Shown here: positions 44,901 to 56,900 of the stretch, in pieces
Layout of the letters: every line of letters starts with the position of its first letter
How positions within the stretch are numbered: position 1 is the stretch's first letter
NCBI GenBank assembly: GCA_963931865.1
Contig: OZ007506.1
Location: forward strand, 4,832,926 to 4,896,925
DNA: 64,000 nt
Direction of reading: 5' to 3'
Source: Axinella damicornis
Lineage: Eukaryota > Porifera > Demospongiae > Axinellida > Axinellidae
Translations under genes and position numbers: made by a program
The notes under the pieces: model-generated
The model's input: only the letters and a program-made list of their open reading frames with translations
Database searches by the model: none
What the model was told of the DNA's origin: nothing

Positions 44901-47900
44901 TAGGAACGCCACAGACAGGTACCCGCGTACGATATGCAGTAAAGAACGAAACGATTATCGGACACTTACCGCCGCGAGAAAGGTGTCGCATGTTTGCTTG
45001 CTTTTCCCAAGGAGACTCAGACCGTCCCTCGGTTGCAGGTAGCTGTCTAACGAGGGCCATCTCGCGAAGTAGCTAACTAGCTAGCATCGCGAAAAGATTG
45101 ACTTGACTGTTCACGCGTGTAAAAATAATTTCGTGTCAAAAATTTTTCATGGTTTATGGCAACCACGAAAATATTTTTACAACGAAAATTTCCAGATATA
45201 CGGTACACTGTACGTCTTGTACACGATAAATTGGGCATCAAAGGAAAGTGTGTTATTCCCAACCCACTTTACTGACTCATATTCTCACAGTAAACATCCT
45301 ATCAACAAACAGCAGTATGCCGTCAGTGCTCACTCCCATGATCATCACTGCGGTGGAATGACGATGTCATCATGACATCATCATCATCATTGCGGGTGGA
45401 ATGACGATGATGTCAACATTCAATCAACAAACAGCAATATGCCATCAGTGCTCACCCCCATGATGTAGTTGGTGTAGGACACAGAGTCCTCAGATGGTGG
45501 ACAAAATGTTCTGTCAAGGATTTTGGCTACCGGAAACATCATTACTGTAGAAGTGAAGGATCAAGACAGCACTAGGGTCAAAGGACAGCATTAAGGTCAA
45601 AGGACAGCACTGAGGTCAGAATACAGAGTTCAAACAGCGGGCTTACTGGGATAAGTGAAGAACAGGGAAAAGCAGAGACAACCCTTCACCATGAACGGGA
45701 ACAGTCCTGTCAGGTAGGGGGAAGACAACAGAAGATAGGACTGCCCTATACTTCTCATACGCACTACACGCACGAGGAGTGCATACATGTGTAATGACAT
45801 CATCGTCATTCCACCACAATGATGATGATGATGTCATGATGACATCGTCATTCCACCACAATGATGATGATGTCATCATGCACTCTTGAATGTACAGTTG
45901 TACATGCAGCTACTGTTGTTACCATGTGGTAGGTTGAGGGTGATGATGCTGTCTGTGTCAGGGCCAAATGACTGCAGTCAAGAGAGAGAGCATCCAGTGA
46001 GGTCCAGGGAGGGAGGGAGGGAGGGAGGGAGGGAGGGAGGGAGAGGGAGAGGGAGAGGGAGGAGGGAGCAAAGGAGGGAGGGAGCAAAGGAGGGAGGGAG
46101 GGAGGGAGGGAGGGAGGGAGGGAGGGAGGGAGGGGGAGAGAGAGAGAGCATCCAATCAGGTCCAGTGAGTGAGGTGGAGTGGGAACAAGAGGAGGAAAAT
46201 GAGTGGGAGGGAGAGTAGGACATGGCAAAGAGGAAGGGGAGGGGACAAAAATAGAGAGGGAGAATGAAGAGAGAGATGATAAAAGGAAAAGCTAGTCAAT
46301 CGAGCTATATCATCCCTAGCAGTGAAGGAAGTAGTGGTTGTGAAGCGAGAGAGGGCTTACCAGATGTCATTAACATTCCATGACTTGCTGACCAATCAGA
46401 TTTTAGCTGGCAAACCAGTCAATGCTAGTACAGGCATAATGTAATGACATCTGCTAGACCTTCTTTCACTTGGTGCCAGTTCTGCCCACAACTTCCACCA
46501 CGAAAGATGGGTCTACAATAAACTAGAAGGGGGGAGGAGTTAGAATAGGAAGGAGTTAACACAGAAAGGGAGAGGGAGGGAGGGGCAAGGGAACTGGCAA
46601 GATATAGAGGGGATACCGGTAAAAACAAAAAGAGGGTGTGGTCAAGAAAAGGGGAGAGGAGGAGGCCTTACAAGGTATCCGCAGACTCCGAATACAATAT
46701 AGAGAACAGTCGTGCAGACAATGGCCAGCTTGAAGATCCTGAGTTGAGAGGGTAAGGATTACGCACAAGCATCATATGATCACATGTAGTGTAGGCATCA
46801 CATGTAGGCATCATATGATCACATGTAGGCATCACATGATCACATGTAGGCATCACATGTAGGCATCATATGATCACATGTAGGCATCACATGTAGGCAT
46901 TACACAATCGCATACAAGCATCGATCACATCACATGAAGGCATCACAAAACAGTCACAGCCAAGTGGTTTTGAAAGTTCGCATCTGATTGGCTTAGGCTT
47001 AGTCAGATCATGTGACTTAGCATTAGCGCAATACTCACTAATTAGGGTGTGGTTAGGTGACATTAATAGCCAATGGCATTAAAGTTTCGAAAACAACTAT
47101 GTACAGGAAAGATCGTCAAATGCCAGAATCACATGATCAGATGTAGGCATCACATGACCACAGGGGACAACATACATATCATGGACACAGCAACCTACCC
47201 TCTAAAGCTGCTTCTGATCTCCTTTGCCACTGAAGCTTCCAGCGAGAGGATCAGACCTGCTCCCTGAATAAATTTAGCATACATGCGAACAGTCAATCTT
47301 GTTCTTGGTAATCAGAATCTACTCACCAACTTCATTTCAGAATACAAATGGAAATATGTACTGTACTGATGTGCAAATACAACCCCTGCCTACAATGAAC
47401 AAGAAGTGGATGTTGCAACAAAGGAGACCCACCCCAACTGTCGTTCAAAGGTTGTACAGCCCGGGAATGAGGCTAGCCCTACCTCTGAACAAGAAGTGTA
47501 TGTTGCAACAAAGGAGACCCACACCAACCGTCGTTCAAAGGTTGTACAGCCCAGGAATGAGGCTAGCCCTACCTCTGAACAAGAAGTGTATGTTGCAACA
47601 AAGGAGACCCACACCAACCGTCGTTCAAAGGTTGTACAGCCCGGGAATGAGGCTAGCCCTACCTCTGAACAAGAAGTGTATGTTGCAACAAAGGAGACCC
47701 ACACCAACCGTCGTTCAAAGGTTGTACAGCCCAGGAATGAGGCTAGCCCTACCTCTGAACAAGAAGTAGCCGTGGCAGTATAACTGGATCCACTTCAGGT
47801 ACATACATGTACACTATGGCTAAAGTTAGAACTGCGAAATCCATTCAGTGAACCAAGCAAAAAATTCAACTGACACTGCTTGGCAACATAGAGCAATGAG

Positions 47901-50900
47901 GGCTATTCCATTCTGGATGTCAGCTTAGTGGCTTGGCTCTGTTTACCGTGCCCTCAACTGTCAAACAGACTCCTCCTACCTCATAGCAATATATGGCCAC
48001 ACCAAGGTAGAATGGCAATCCTTCCAGTGAGAAGTTCCTGATGTGAAAACTGCAGAAAGTAAAGAACACATGTATACTTACTTCCAGATGCAGCTAATTT
48101 CAAATGAGAAACCCTTGCCCAACTTCTAGAATTCAGCATGCTCCAGACTCCCCTCGAAGCTCCACCCACAGGAAGTTGTTGCCACTAGCATGGGCACTGA
48201 GACGTTTCTGTACTGACTACAATAGGGGACTCGCATGATTACATCACATTACATGGACACGCCCAATTATGGTATCACATATGGGGAACCACTATATACC
48301 AAGGTGAGTGTCTATAAGCACTGCACACGCTACCTAATGATTCTACATGTAGATATTGACTGTACAGAAATTTTGATATGAGGTGATGCTCTCCATGTGC
48401 AAATCACAGATTCTGAAGCAGTTGTGGAGTTATGGTGCCGAAAGCAAGTGGGAGCATGGAATGTGAACGTTCCTGACAACCAGAACACATAACAGGGTAG
48501 CAGCTCCTCCGTTCAACTGAGCGAGAAAGACATTCCTGGAGCATCTCTTTGTGATCGTGACCCTAGTGAGCTCCATGTAGTGGAACTCAAGCATTGGCTG
48601 AAATGCAGGGGGGCTAACACTACTGGCAAAAGATGTGATCTTGTCAAGCGGTAAGCTACTACATGTATAAGCTTCTAGTACACTACATGTACAGTCATAA
48701 TACAAGGCAAAGTAACCTGCCATGCCAGTTGAATACCTGCATTGTTTTCACATCTCCAACAGAGTCCATGACTATGATGCGGCAGGGTTGGATCGTAAGC
48801 TTGTCGACCCCGACGACGGTGTACATCCTCGCCGCTTGCAAGCACAAAACTCCCAAGTCGTGTCACCACTACCACAATAACCACGTCTTCCATCAGATGG
48901 TTGGACATCAAGTCTGCAACAACTCCCACCATGCAGCTATGGTACTCCATTTGCCCACCTTGTTACGAACTCTGGGACTGTTGCCGGGAATCAATGCAGT
49001 GCAGCAACAGAAACCTACAGGGCTGGGGCAATGGAACACAAAGAGCAGGGGTACCGCCTTTTTCAAGATGACCATGTAAAAGCGGTAAGGCCTCATCCTG
49101 GTGGTTCCTCCGACAGCCAGTGCCTCTTCCTTGCTGAGGTGAAGCCATCCATGAAAACAACCGGGAGCTACATGTACTCAACTGCGGTTGCTCTAAGTAA
49201 GTCGACCGGCCATGTCATTGGCACACGCTGCAAATGTAAAGCAGGAGCAGGTGGATGCCGCAAGCACGTCGCAGCATTGTTGTGCAATATCGTTGAACTT
49301 CGATTTTCAGCCATCCCTGAAGACAAGACGTGTACCAACAAACCTCAGTAGTGGAACAGACCCACATGTAAAGCGTCTGCTGCTAATGGCCCGGCTCTCT
49401 TTCAAAGGTTCGATTTGTACAGCATACTTGCAAGGCAGAAGAGGTTAAACTATGGAAGAACACACACGTAAGAAGTACATTGTATTTTGTTTTCCCTAGA
49501 ACACTACGACCAATATCAGAGGAACGGATCCATCGATTCTGTACAAGCCTTGATTGAGTCTCACCAGAAGATGTCACTGTTTGCCGTGGTTATGCGAGCA
49601 AACGATTGCTAGGTCTTGAAGCAGTGCCCCTCCCAGTTTGCATGTAGATGAGACTACACCTGTAACGTCTTTACGCTCCTCCCATGCCTCACTCATGATC
49701 AGCCCAGAAGAAACAGTACTGAGCCAAGTAACTGTTACTCACGAGCAGGCTAGAGGGAGATCTGGATGTCCTGCATGGTATGAAGAGTGCCAATGGGGAA
49801 TAATTGCTTCATTTTTTGGTCGTGTTTGCAAGCAATGGCCAACCACTTCACCATGTGCGCTCGTGAACTCCATCGTCAACCAGCAAGCATACCAACTGGT
49901 CCCTCTGTCTTGTGCCTGGGGGAATGATAATGAAGACAAAGCAGTCCGAGCATACTTGCAATTCAGGCAAAGAAAGGGACATCCTGGAATCAAGGTTGCG
50001 ACTTCTGGTTTCGTCATCACTTCTGTGTACGCTTGGCTGGGTGCAAGTCCAGACGGATTGGTCACTGAACCCCATTCTCTTGAATCCGATGGGATCAACT
50101 ACAAAAAAACCCGACCCCTTAGGGTAGTGTTAGGGCTAGGGTCAGCATTAGTTTGCCAAAGAGGGGGCCGTATAACGCGGATGATCCTCCGGATGGCCTG
50201 CAGATCAAATGACCATACAAGTTCCGACACATTATCCAACCCCAAGCAGGTTTCCAGTTGTTGCTAAATAGGAAACCTTAATCAGTGAGTAGACATCTTG
50301 TACTCACTGATTATGGTTTCATCTTGAATTGGAGATCTGACTAACTTACATGTACTTATTCTTAATCTCACCTACAGTCACCTGTTTATACATTAAAGTA
50401 AAAATTGTGAATCCTGCTAAAAAGACTGATTTCATTTTTCGAGAGTTGCATCACTTTAACTCCAGATTTGAGTCTGTGACTGCTATTCGCATGAAACTGA
50501 TTGATGAGTTCCAACAGCAAGTGCCAAACTCCGTTAGCTTTAGCGTTGGGTATTTTGAAAGACGGCAGCAAGCCAAGTTGTGGTTGGTCACGAACGATGA
50601 TTTAAAATCCATGTATTGTAAGTACCCTGAAGGTGAACTGATACTTTGGTGTGATGGAAGAACAGATGATGATGAACAACGTGAACGTTCAGGGAGGAAA
50701 AGAGAGACATCAAAGCAACAGGATGTAGATGTAGATGAAGTCTACAAAGATGTGAAAGAAAAGCATGGTGAGAAGTATGACACTCGCAAATTAGTGGATT
50801 TCATTGGTCGATGACGTTTGACACTTGCATCGCACGCGTTGCAAGGTCACTGCAAATCACGGTACCTTCACTGCCATGCTAATGCACGAATTGTAGACTC

Positions 50901-53900
50901 AGAACTGAACGCTCCGGGACAGAATACATGTACATGGGTACCTCTCGATGGTTGGCGAAAGGCAGTTGACAGGGTGTGCGAGAGGGCCACTGGTCTGATC
51001 TCGCTGTTTCACTGTGGTTTGTTTGCCGGACCAGCTCGTTCGTCATTTGTCGCCACTTACAGGATCGACGGTTCACAAGGTGAGCTGTCCTGGTTAGCTG
51101 TAGAAGTGTCTCGGACTTCTGTGAAGCTGGGGATGCCTTGAAAACGAAGAGCGATATTTTCAATAGTGCGTGACTGATTTACAACTCACGTGACATTTAC
51201 CACAAAAGTAGGAGTGTCCTTCGTTCATCACATGGATGATGACACGCCAGAAGTCAACAGCTTTTCTCGCAAATGTTACCAGGCTCTCTCCTCCCCCGTT
51301 TTTTTGAGGAGGGACCGAGGCTAGGTAAAACCCAGCTAGGCACATCCTGGTACATGCATGGACTCACTGGATGAGATGGAACTGCTCCATGTCAAAGTAG
51401 AAGACAATGCCATATGCAAAGACTGTGGAAAAGTCCGCGAACAAACTGTGACGGGGTGGGGGAGGAGATGGTGGGGGGGAGGGGGGGAGGAGGAGGAGGA
51501 GGAGAGGGAGATGGGTAGGGGGATGAGGAGGTGGGGAGGGGGAAGAGAAGGTGGGGAGGGGAAGAGGAGGCAGGAAGGGGCGAGGATGTGGGGAGGGGGA
51601 GGAAGAGGTGGGGAGGGGAGGAAGAGGTGGGGAGGGGAGGAAGAGGTGGGGAGGGGAGGAAGAGGTGGGGAGGGGAGGAAGAGGTGGATGGGGAGGAAGA
51701 GGTGGGGAGAGGAGCAAGAGGTGGGGAGGGGAGGAGGTGGGAAGAGGGAGGCAGAGGGGGAGCAGGAGGTGGGAGGGGGAGGCGGAGGGGAGGAAGAGGT
51801 GGGAGGGGAAGGGGGAGGAGGAGGTTGGAGGGGGAAGAGGAGGTGGGGGAGAGGAGGTGGGAAGGGGAGAAAGTGGTAAAGAGGGGAGGAAGAGGTGGGG
51901 AGGGGGAGAGGAGGTGGGGAGGGGGAAGAGCAGGTGGGGAGAGGGAGAGGAGGTGGGGAGGGGAAGAGGAGGTGGGGAGGGGAAGAGGAGGTGGGGAGGG
52001 GAGGAGGTGGGAAGGGGAGGAGGTGGGGAGGGGGAGGCGGAGGGGAGGAAGAGGTGGGAAGGGGAGGGGAGGAGGAGGTGGGGAGGGGGAAGAGGAGGTG
52101 GGGAGGGGGAGAGGAGGTGGGGAGGGGGAAGAGGAGGTGGGGAGGGGAGGAGGAGGCGGAGGTGGGAGGGGGAGGTGGAGAGGGGGAGGCGGAGGGGAAG
52201 AAGAGGTGGGAGGTGGAGGGGGGAGGAGGAGGTGGGGAGGGGGAACAGGAAGTGGGGAGGGGGAACAGGAGGTGGGAGGGGGAGGAGCAGGTGGGGAGGG
52301 GGAAGAGGAGGTGGGGATGGGAGGAGGTAGGGAAATAGATGAGGAGGCAAGGAGGGGCAGGAGGAAGAGGTGGGGAGGAAGAGGTGTGGAGGAGAGGAGT
52401 AAGGGATGCATGTGAGTGTGTGTACATTGATGTGTGTGCATGGAAGCATAGAGGTCGGAAGATAATGAATCATTTCCTCCAGAATCTCTTCTTGACTATG
52501 ATACACTGTACCACCAACCATTCCACCCATTTATCAACATTGCAGACGCACAAGTACCGAGACCCACCCCGCAATGGTACCCTTTTGCAATCCTGTTTGG
52601 AATTCACTCACTGACCCTTACATACATGCAACAGGGATCAGCATGGAATACTCACCTGAATGGGGCTAGGTGTTTGAGGTGGCGGAGATTCGTGAGAAAT
52701 GTCAGAGGGAAAAGGAGAGAGATGAGGTATGCTAACCTGTAGGGTGGGAGGGAGGGAGGGAAGGATGGAAGGAGGGTGGGAAGAGCGAGCGAGGGAGGGA
52801 GGGAGGGAGGGACGGAGGAAAGGAGGAAGGGAGGGTGGGAGGGAGGGAGGGAGGGAGGGAGGGAGGGAGGTAGGGAGGGAGGGAGGGAGGGAGGGAGGGA
52901 GGGAGGGAGGGAGACAGGGAGGGAGGGAGGGAGGGAGGGAGGGAGGGAGAGGGAGGAGGGAGGAGGGAGGAGGGAGGAGGGAGGAAGGGAGGTGGGAGGG
53001 AGGGAGGGAGGGAGGGAGGGGGGGAGGGAGGGAGGGAGGGAGGGAGGGAAGGAGGGAGAGAGGGAGGGAGGGAGGGAGAGGGGGAGGGAGGGAGAGGAGG
53101 AGGGAGGGACAGGGAGAGGGAGGAGGGAGGAGGGAGGGGTATGTATCCAAGTGAACTACAATGTAGTTAAACACCTGCCAGGAAGATGTATGCTGTAAGT
53201 GATTTACTGAGTACCGAGTCTGATTGGCCACATTGACAAGGTACATGTACGTACACGTGAAATGTACATGTGTGTGTACCTGTGTTGTGATGCGTCAACA
53301 AATACACAAACTAATGTGGCCTAAAACTAATGGGGCCTGAACGCCCACATAAACTGCTGTACACTGTAGTGCTCTAGCAACCAGTGTGTGTACATGCATA
53401 TCTAACCGTTACTGTGACACAGTGATGTCAGCAGCAATGCTAGTTACACAAACACACAGCACTCCACCTCCGTACTAACTCACTGAGGGATTCTGGGATA
53501 TATGCTGTGGAGGTTATCTGTAATGAAGATGAGGTATGCACAACAGAAGCCTGCATCAGGAGAAAGAGAACCGGAGATTAGCCAGATCGTATGTACATTA
53601 GTGCTGTGATATTGCTCCCGGAATCAACACGGGGGCTGAATAATTGCCGATTATTGTGGGTTGATTAATTGCCGATTATCCGATTGTTGGGTGGAGAAAT
53701 ATGTTGCATGTACTGTTACTTGTTATAATATACATTAGTATGGAGTGCTAAACTGTTGCATATGACCATTTTATGTTCGCTTTATTGTGCTCACTAAACA
53801 GATTTCGATTTTACCTCCAATATATTATTATTACATTGATCAATTATTGGTTATTGGTCACAGCTCTAATGTACATACTGTACATGTATATACATGGCTC

Positions 53901-56900
53901 AAGAACAGCAAGCTGGATGATGACAAGGACTTCTACAACCTTCTTATGACGATGAAGAGGTTTGCTAAACTACTGGATGGGTTGGAAGAGTTAGCATACA
54001 ATAAACAAGTGAGTCTTTAAAAGACTTGATGTGTCTCGGCACGACTTGGTATCAGCTAGAATCATGCAGAGGACATGGCAGCTGCTTAACCCTTTATTAT
54101 GACTGCAAAATCTGTTAGCTATGAGACTTTCAGCTTAAGTGAGCGTCAATATCCTTGGAGGTTCTGTGTGAGCAAGGGGTGTCTAGGCTTGATGTTCAGT
54201 CAACACCTTGGCCAATTCTTTCAGCACTTATCTATAGGCCTATAGCTAGCTAGCTAGAGCTGAGTGAGCTTTAGTATGCACTTGGGATGGCTGAGTGCAG
54301 CACACTGGATGGGTGAGTATTCATTGTCCTGAATTAAGTATTAGAGCTATGTAGCAGCAGTCTTGGTAAGAGGATTCATGAGCAGCCATGCAAACCCATA
54401 ATCATTTTTGAAGATCTACTTGCAGGCTATAAATACGTTTAACACCCTATAGAGCATGCATGCAGCACTTGCGCGGGCGCATTGCGAAAAGCGACGTACG
54501 TACCACGTACGTACGTACGTACGTACGTACGTACCTACGCATCCAGCACTGTGTCTCGGCACTTCGGTGCCGAGACAAAAAAACTACCGTTCCTGATTCT
54601 CAAGGTCAGCCATCCAGTAATACACACGTTTTATGTTCTTTGGGGATGGGAGGGGGGGGGGGGGGGTTAGTTCAACAATGCAGTCACCCTACACATGCTC
54701 TCGCCAGGAGCCTCCTGCGGCTAACAACCATGCCATTTGCCTACATCACACCCTCAAATACCAGTGGAGAATACATTAGCTCTGCCAACAGGTTTACCTG
54801 GCTTTCAGTGCAGGGTTCTCCATCGTGGGACCCTTTGGAAGAGCATTATAGAGGCAGGTTTGGTAGCCTCAGGCCAGGGAACAAAGGTACTACTAGTCTT
54901 TTGCCCCACACCAAGCAAAGTCAACATTTGACATTGGGACCATGGGATTGGGGTAGCCTCGTTCCCAGGCCCCGCTGTGCTCCATCACTCACCAATTTGA
55001 GAAATAATAATTGAAATGTCCACGAGAACTTTTCCACACGCTCCGAGAGCTACATACCCTGCAAGGGGAGAAAGAAGCCAATATGGTCCAGGTTGTGGTC
55101 AAGCTAACACATCACCACATAACACAGTGTCATAGTATTACGTTAACAATCAAGTGTAGTCCATGTATCTTCCATGAAACGTTAATAAAAGTCAGGCTGA
55201 TATCTGTACAGTTTGAGAAACCTTCTCTATTCAGTGGTATGCAACATAACCAGTCTACAAACAACATATTGACTTCATTCTGCATGAAACTGAGTGTAGT
55301 ACTGGTGTGTTGCGGTAGAAGGATTGTACAGTGACGGTCGTGAGCATAGTTTACATATTGCTAGAGTAAGCACCTGTGGACTAGGCTCTCAGGTAGAGTA
55401 TGTACAGTGTGCATACAATGTGTATATGTCCACTTTCTGTGCAAGCGCATAGAGGTCAACATACATGTACATGTGCCTTAAGGTTACTATTAATTGCGGG
55501 TATCAATTTTAGCGAGTGCAGCTGAATTCATCAATACATCACAATAAATAATTATGACCGATTCCGCCAAAATTGCTAAAATCAGTATGTGCCGAATCTG
55601 AGGTATACACTGTATGTACAATGTACCTTCAAATCGCGAAATTTTGTGCTCGCAACTAATAGTGGCCGGTACTTACCAGATATATGTACAGCTGCTTGTG
55701 CACTCTCACAAAAACACACACAGGTGATAAGCACAGCTGTGCGACACACATGTACTGTATGTGTATTCCCAGGAGCCTAGCCACTCTAGTCCTTGACATA
55801 CCTACATCACCATAGTCAATGTACGATGACGAGCCATGTCCATTATTGACAGGAGAGGAAGTCTGTGGGGGAAAGAAACAAAGAGAGAGATCAGTACAGA
55901 CAGTGGAGGAGATGTGCTATCCACATCGCTTCACACTGTAAGGATGTTCAACAGCAAGGGAGGTTAGGGAACCTGGACCTCATTCACAGGCCTTCTGCAC
56001 TTCCAGTCTTTGAATGCTAATAGTCGGCTAGTAAGCGATCAAAACTGGAGGTGTAGAATGCCTGAAAGTGAGGCTAGGAATCTGGACATTTCTGAATAAC
56101 GTAGGGGTAATTCCAAATCAATTCAGCAAAAGTTTGCAAGTGACCTCCTCAGAATTGGACGAAACTTGGTTTGTAAGTAGTACTTGTGGTTATATGAAGC
56201 CAGACAAAATCTTACTCTCGTATGTTGTATGGCTTCCTGATTATAGCCCATCAAAGATTCAACTTTTTTCCCAATTTTTGCTGCCGTGGCAACTATTCAA
56301 ATCCTCATAACTTTCCCACACTTGATTGTTTTGTAATATCGATTGCACCATCTTGAAGCATGAAGAATGGGCTTTCGTATGGTATCTTGTATGGCTTCAT
56401 CTGACAAAGTATAGGGAAGACACACATTCCTAACCTTTGACCTTTGACCTTACAAGAAAAGTGCCACTTTAAATTTTCTGATAATTAGTGGTGATATTCA
56501 CTAGGCCTTCAACTAAAAGCTGGAAACATTTTTTGTTGGGGCTCCATTGGGATTAGGAGATATGTGCTCTTATAGAATGGCATGTACATGTAGCTACGTA
56601 GGCTTTAAGGCAAATTCAGTGCTCTTTTACACACCATACCCACTCAATTGGAGACGCCCAGTCTCCACCCACCTTGGTACACACATCACGCCACCAGTGG
56701 GCTATGCACACACCAAGTTTTGCTATCCTAACGTCAATGAGGGTGAGTAACGAGCATCGAAAACACACCCACCCACAGCAAGTGCAATCTCTAAGAGTAG
56801 GACCTCACTGCGCACCCTAACATACAAAGCCCGTTACTCAGCGCCTTTTTGGCTACGCCCACCCAGGTTAGTAATCTGCTTGGGCAGGGACTCGTGTCTA

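Noticed and set aside
47299..47783. 156-codon repeat protein or CRISPR-like array
   Set aside because: A 90-bp tandem repeat with no spacers between units, in an intron of an animal gene, derived in part from a MITE end.
51336..53246. Proline/serine-rich and glycine/arginine-rich frames of up to 388 codons
   Set aside because: They arise from GA-rich tandem repeats in transporter introns. Only short parts (51368-51445, 52656-52736) are real exons, identified by phase and splice sites.
54818..54868. Alternative transporter exon on the minus strand near 54.8 kb
   Set aside because: It has usable splice sites and phase, but its translation (YQTCLYNALPKG) does not fit the family, while 54993-55058 does (VLVDISIIISQIG).
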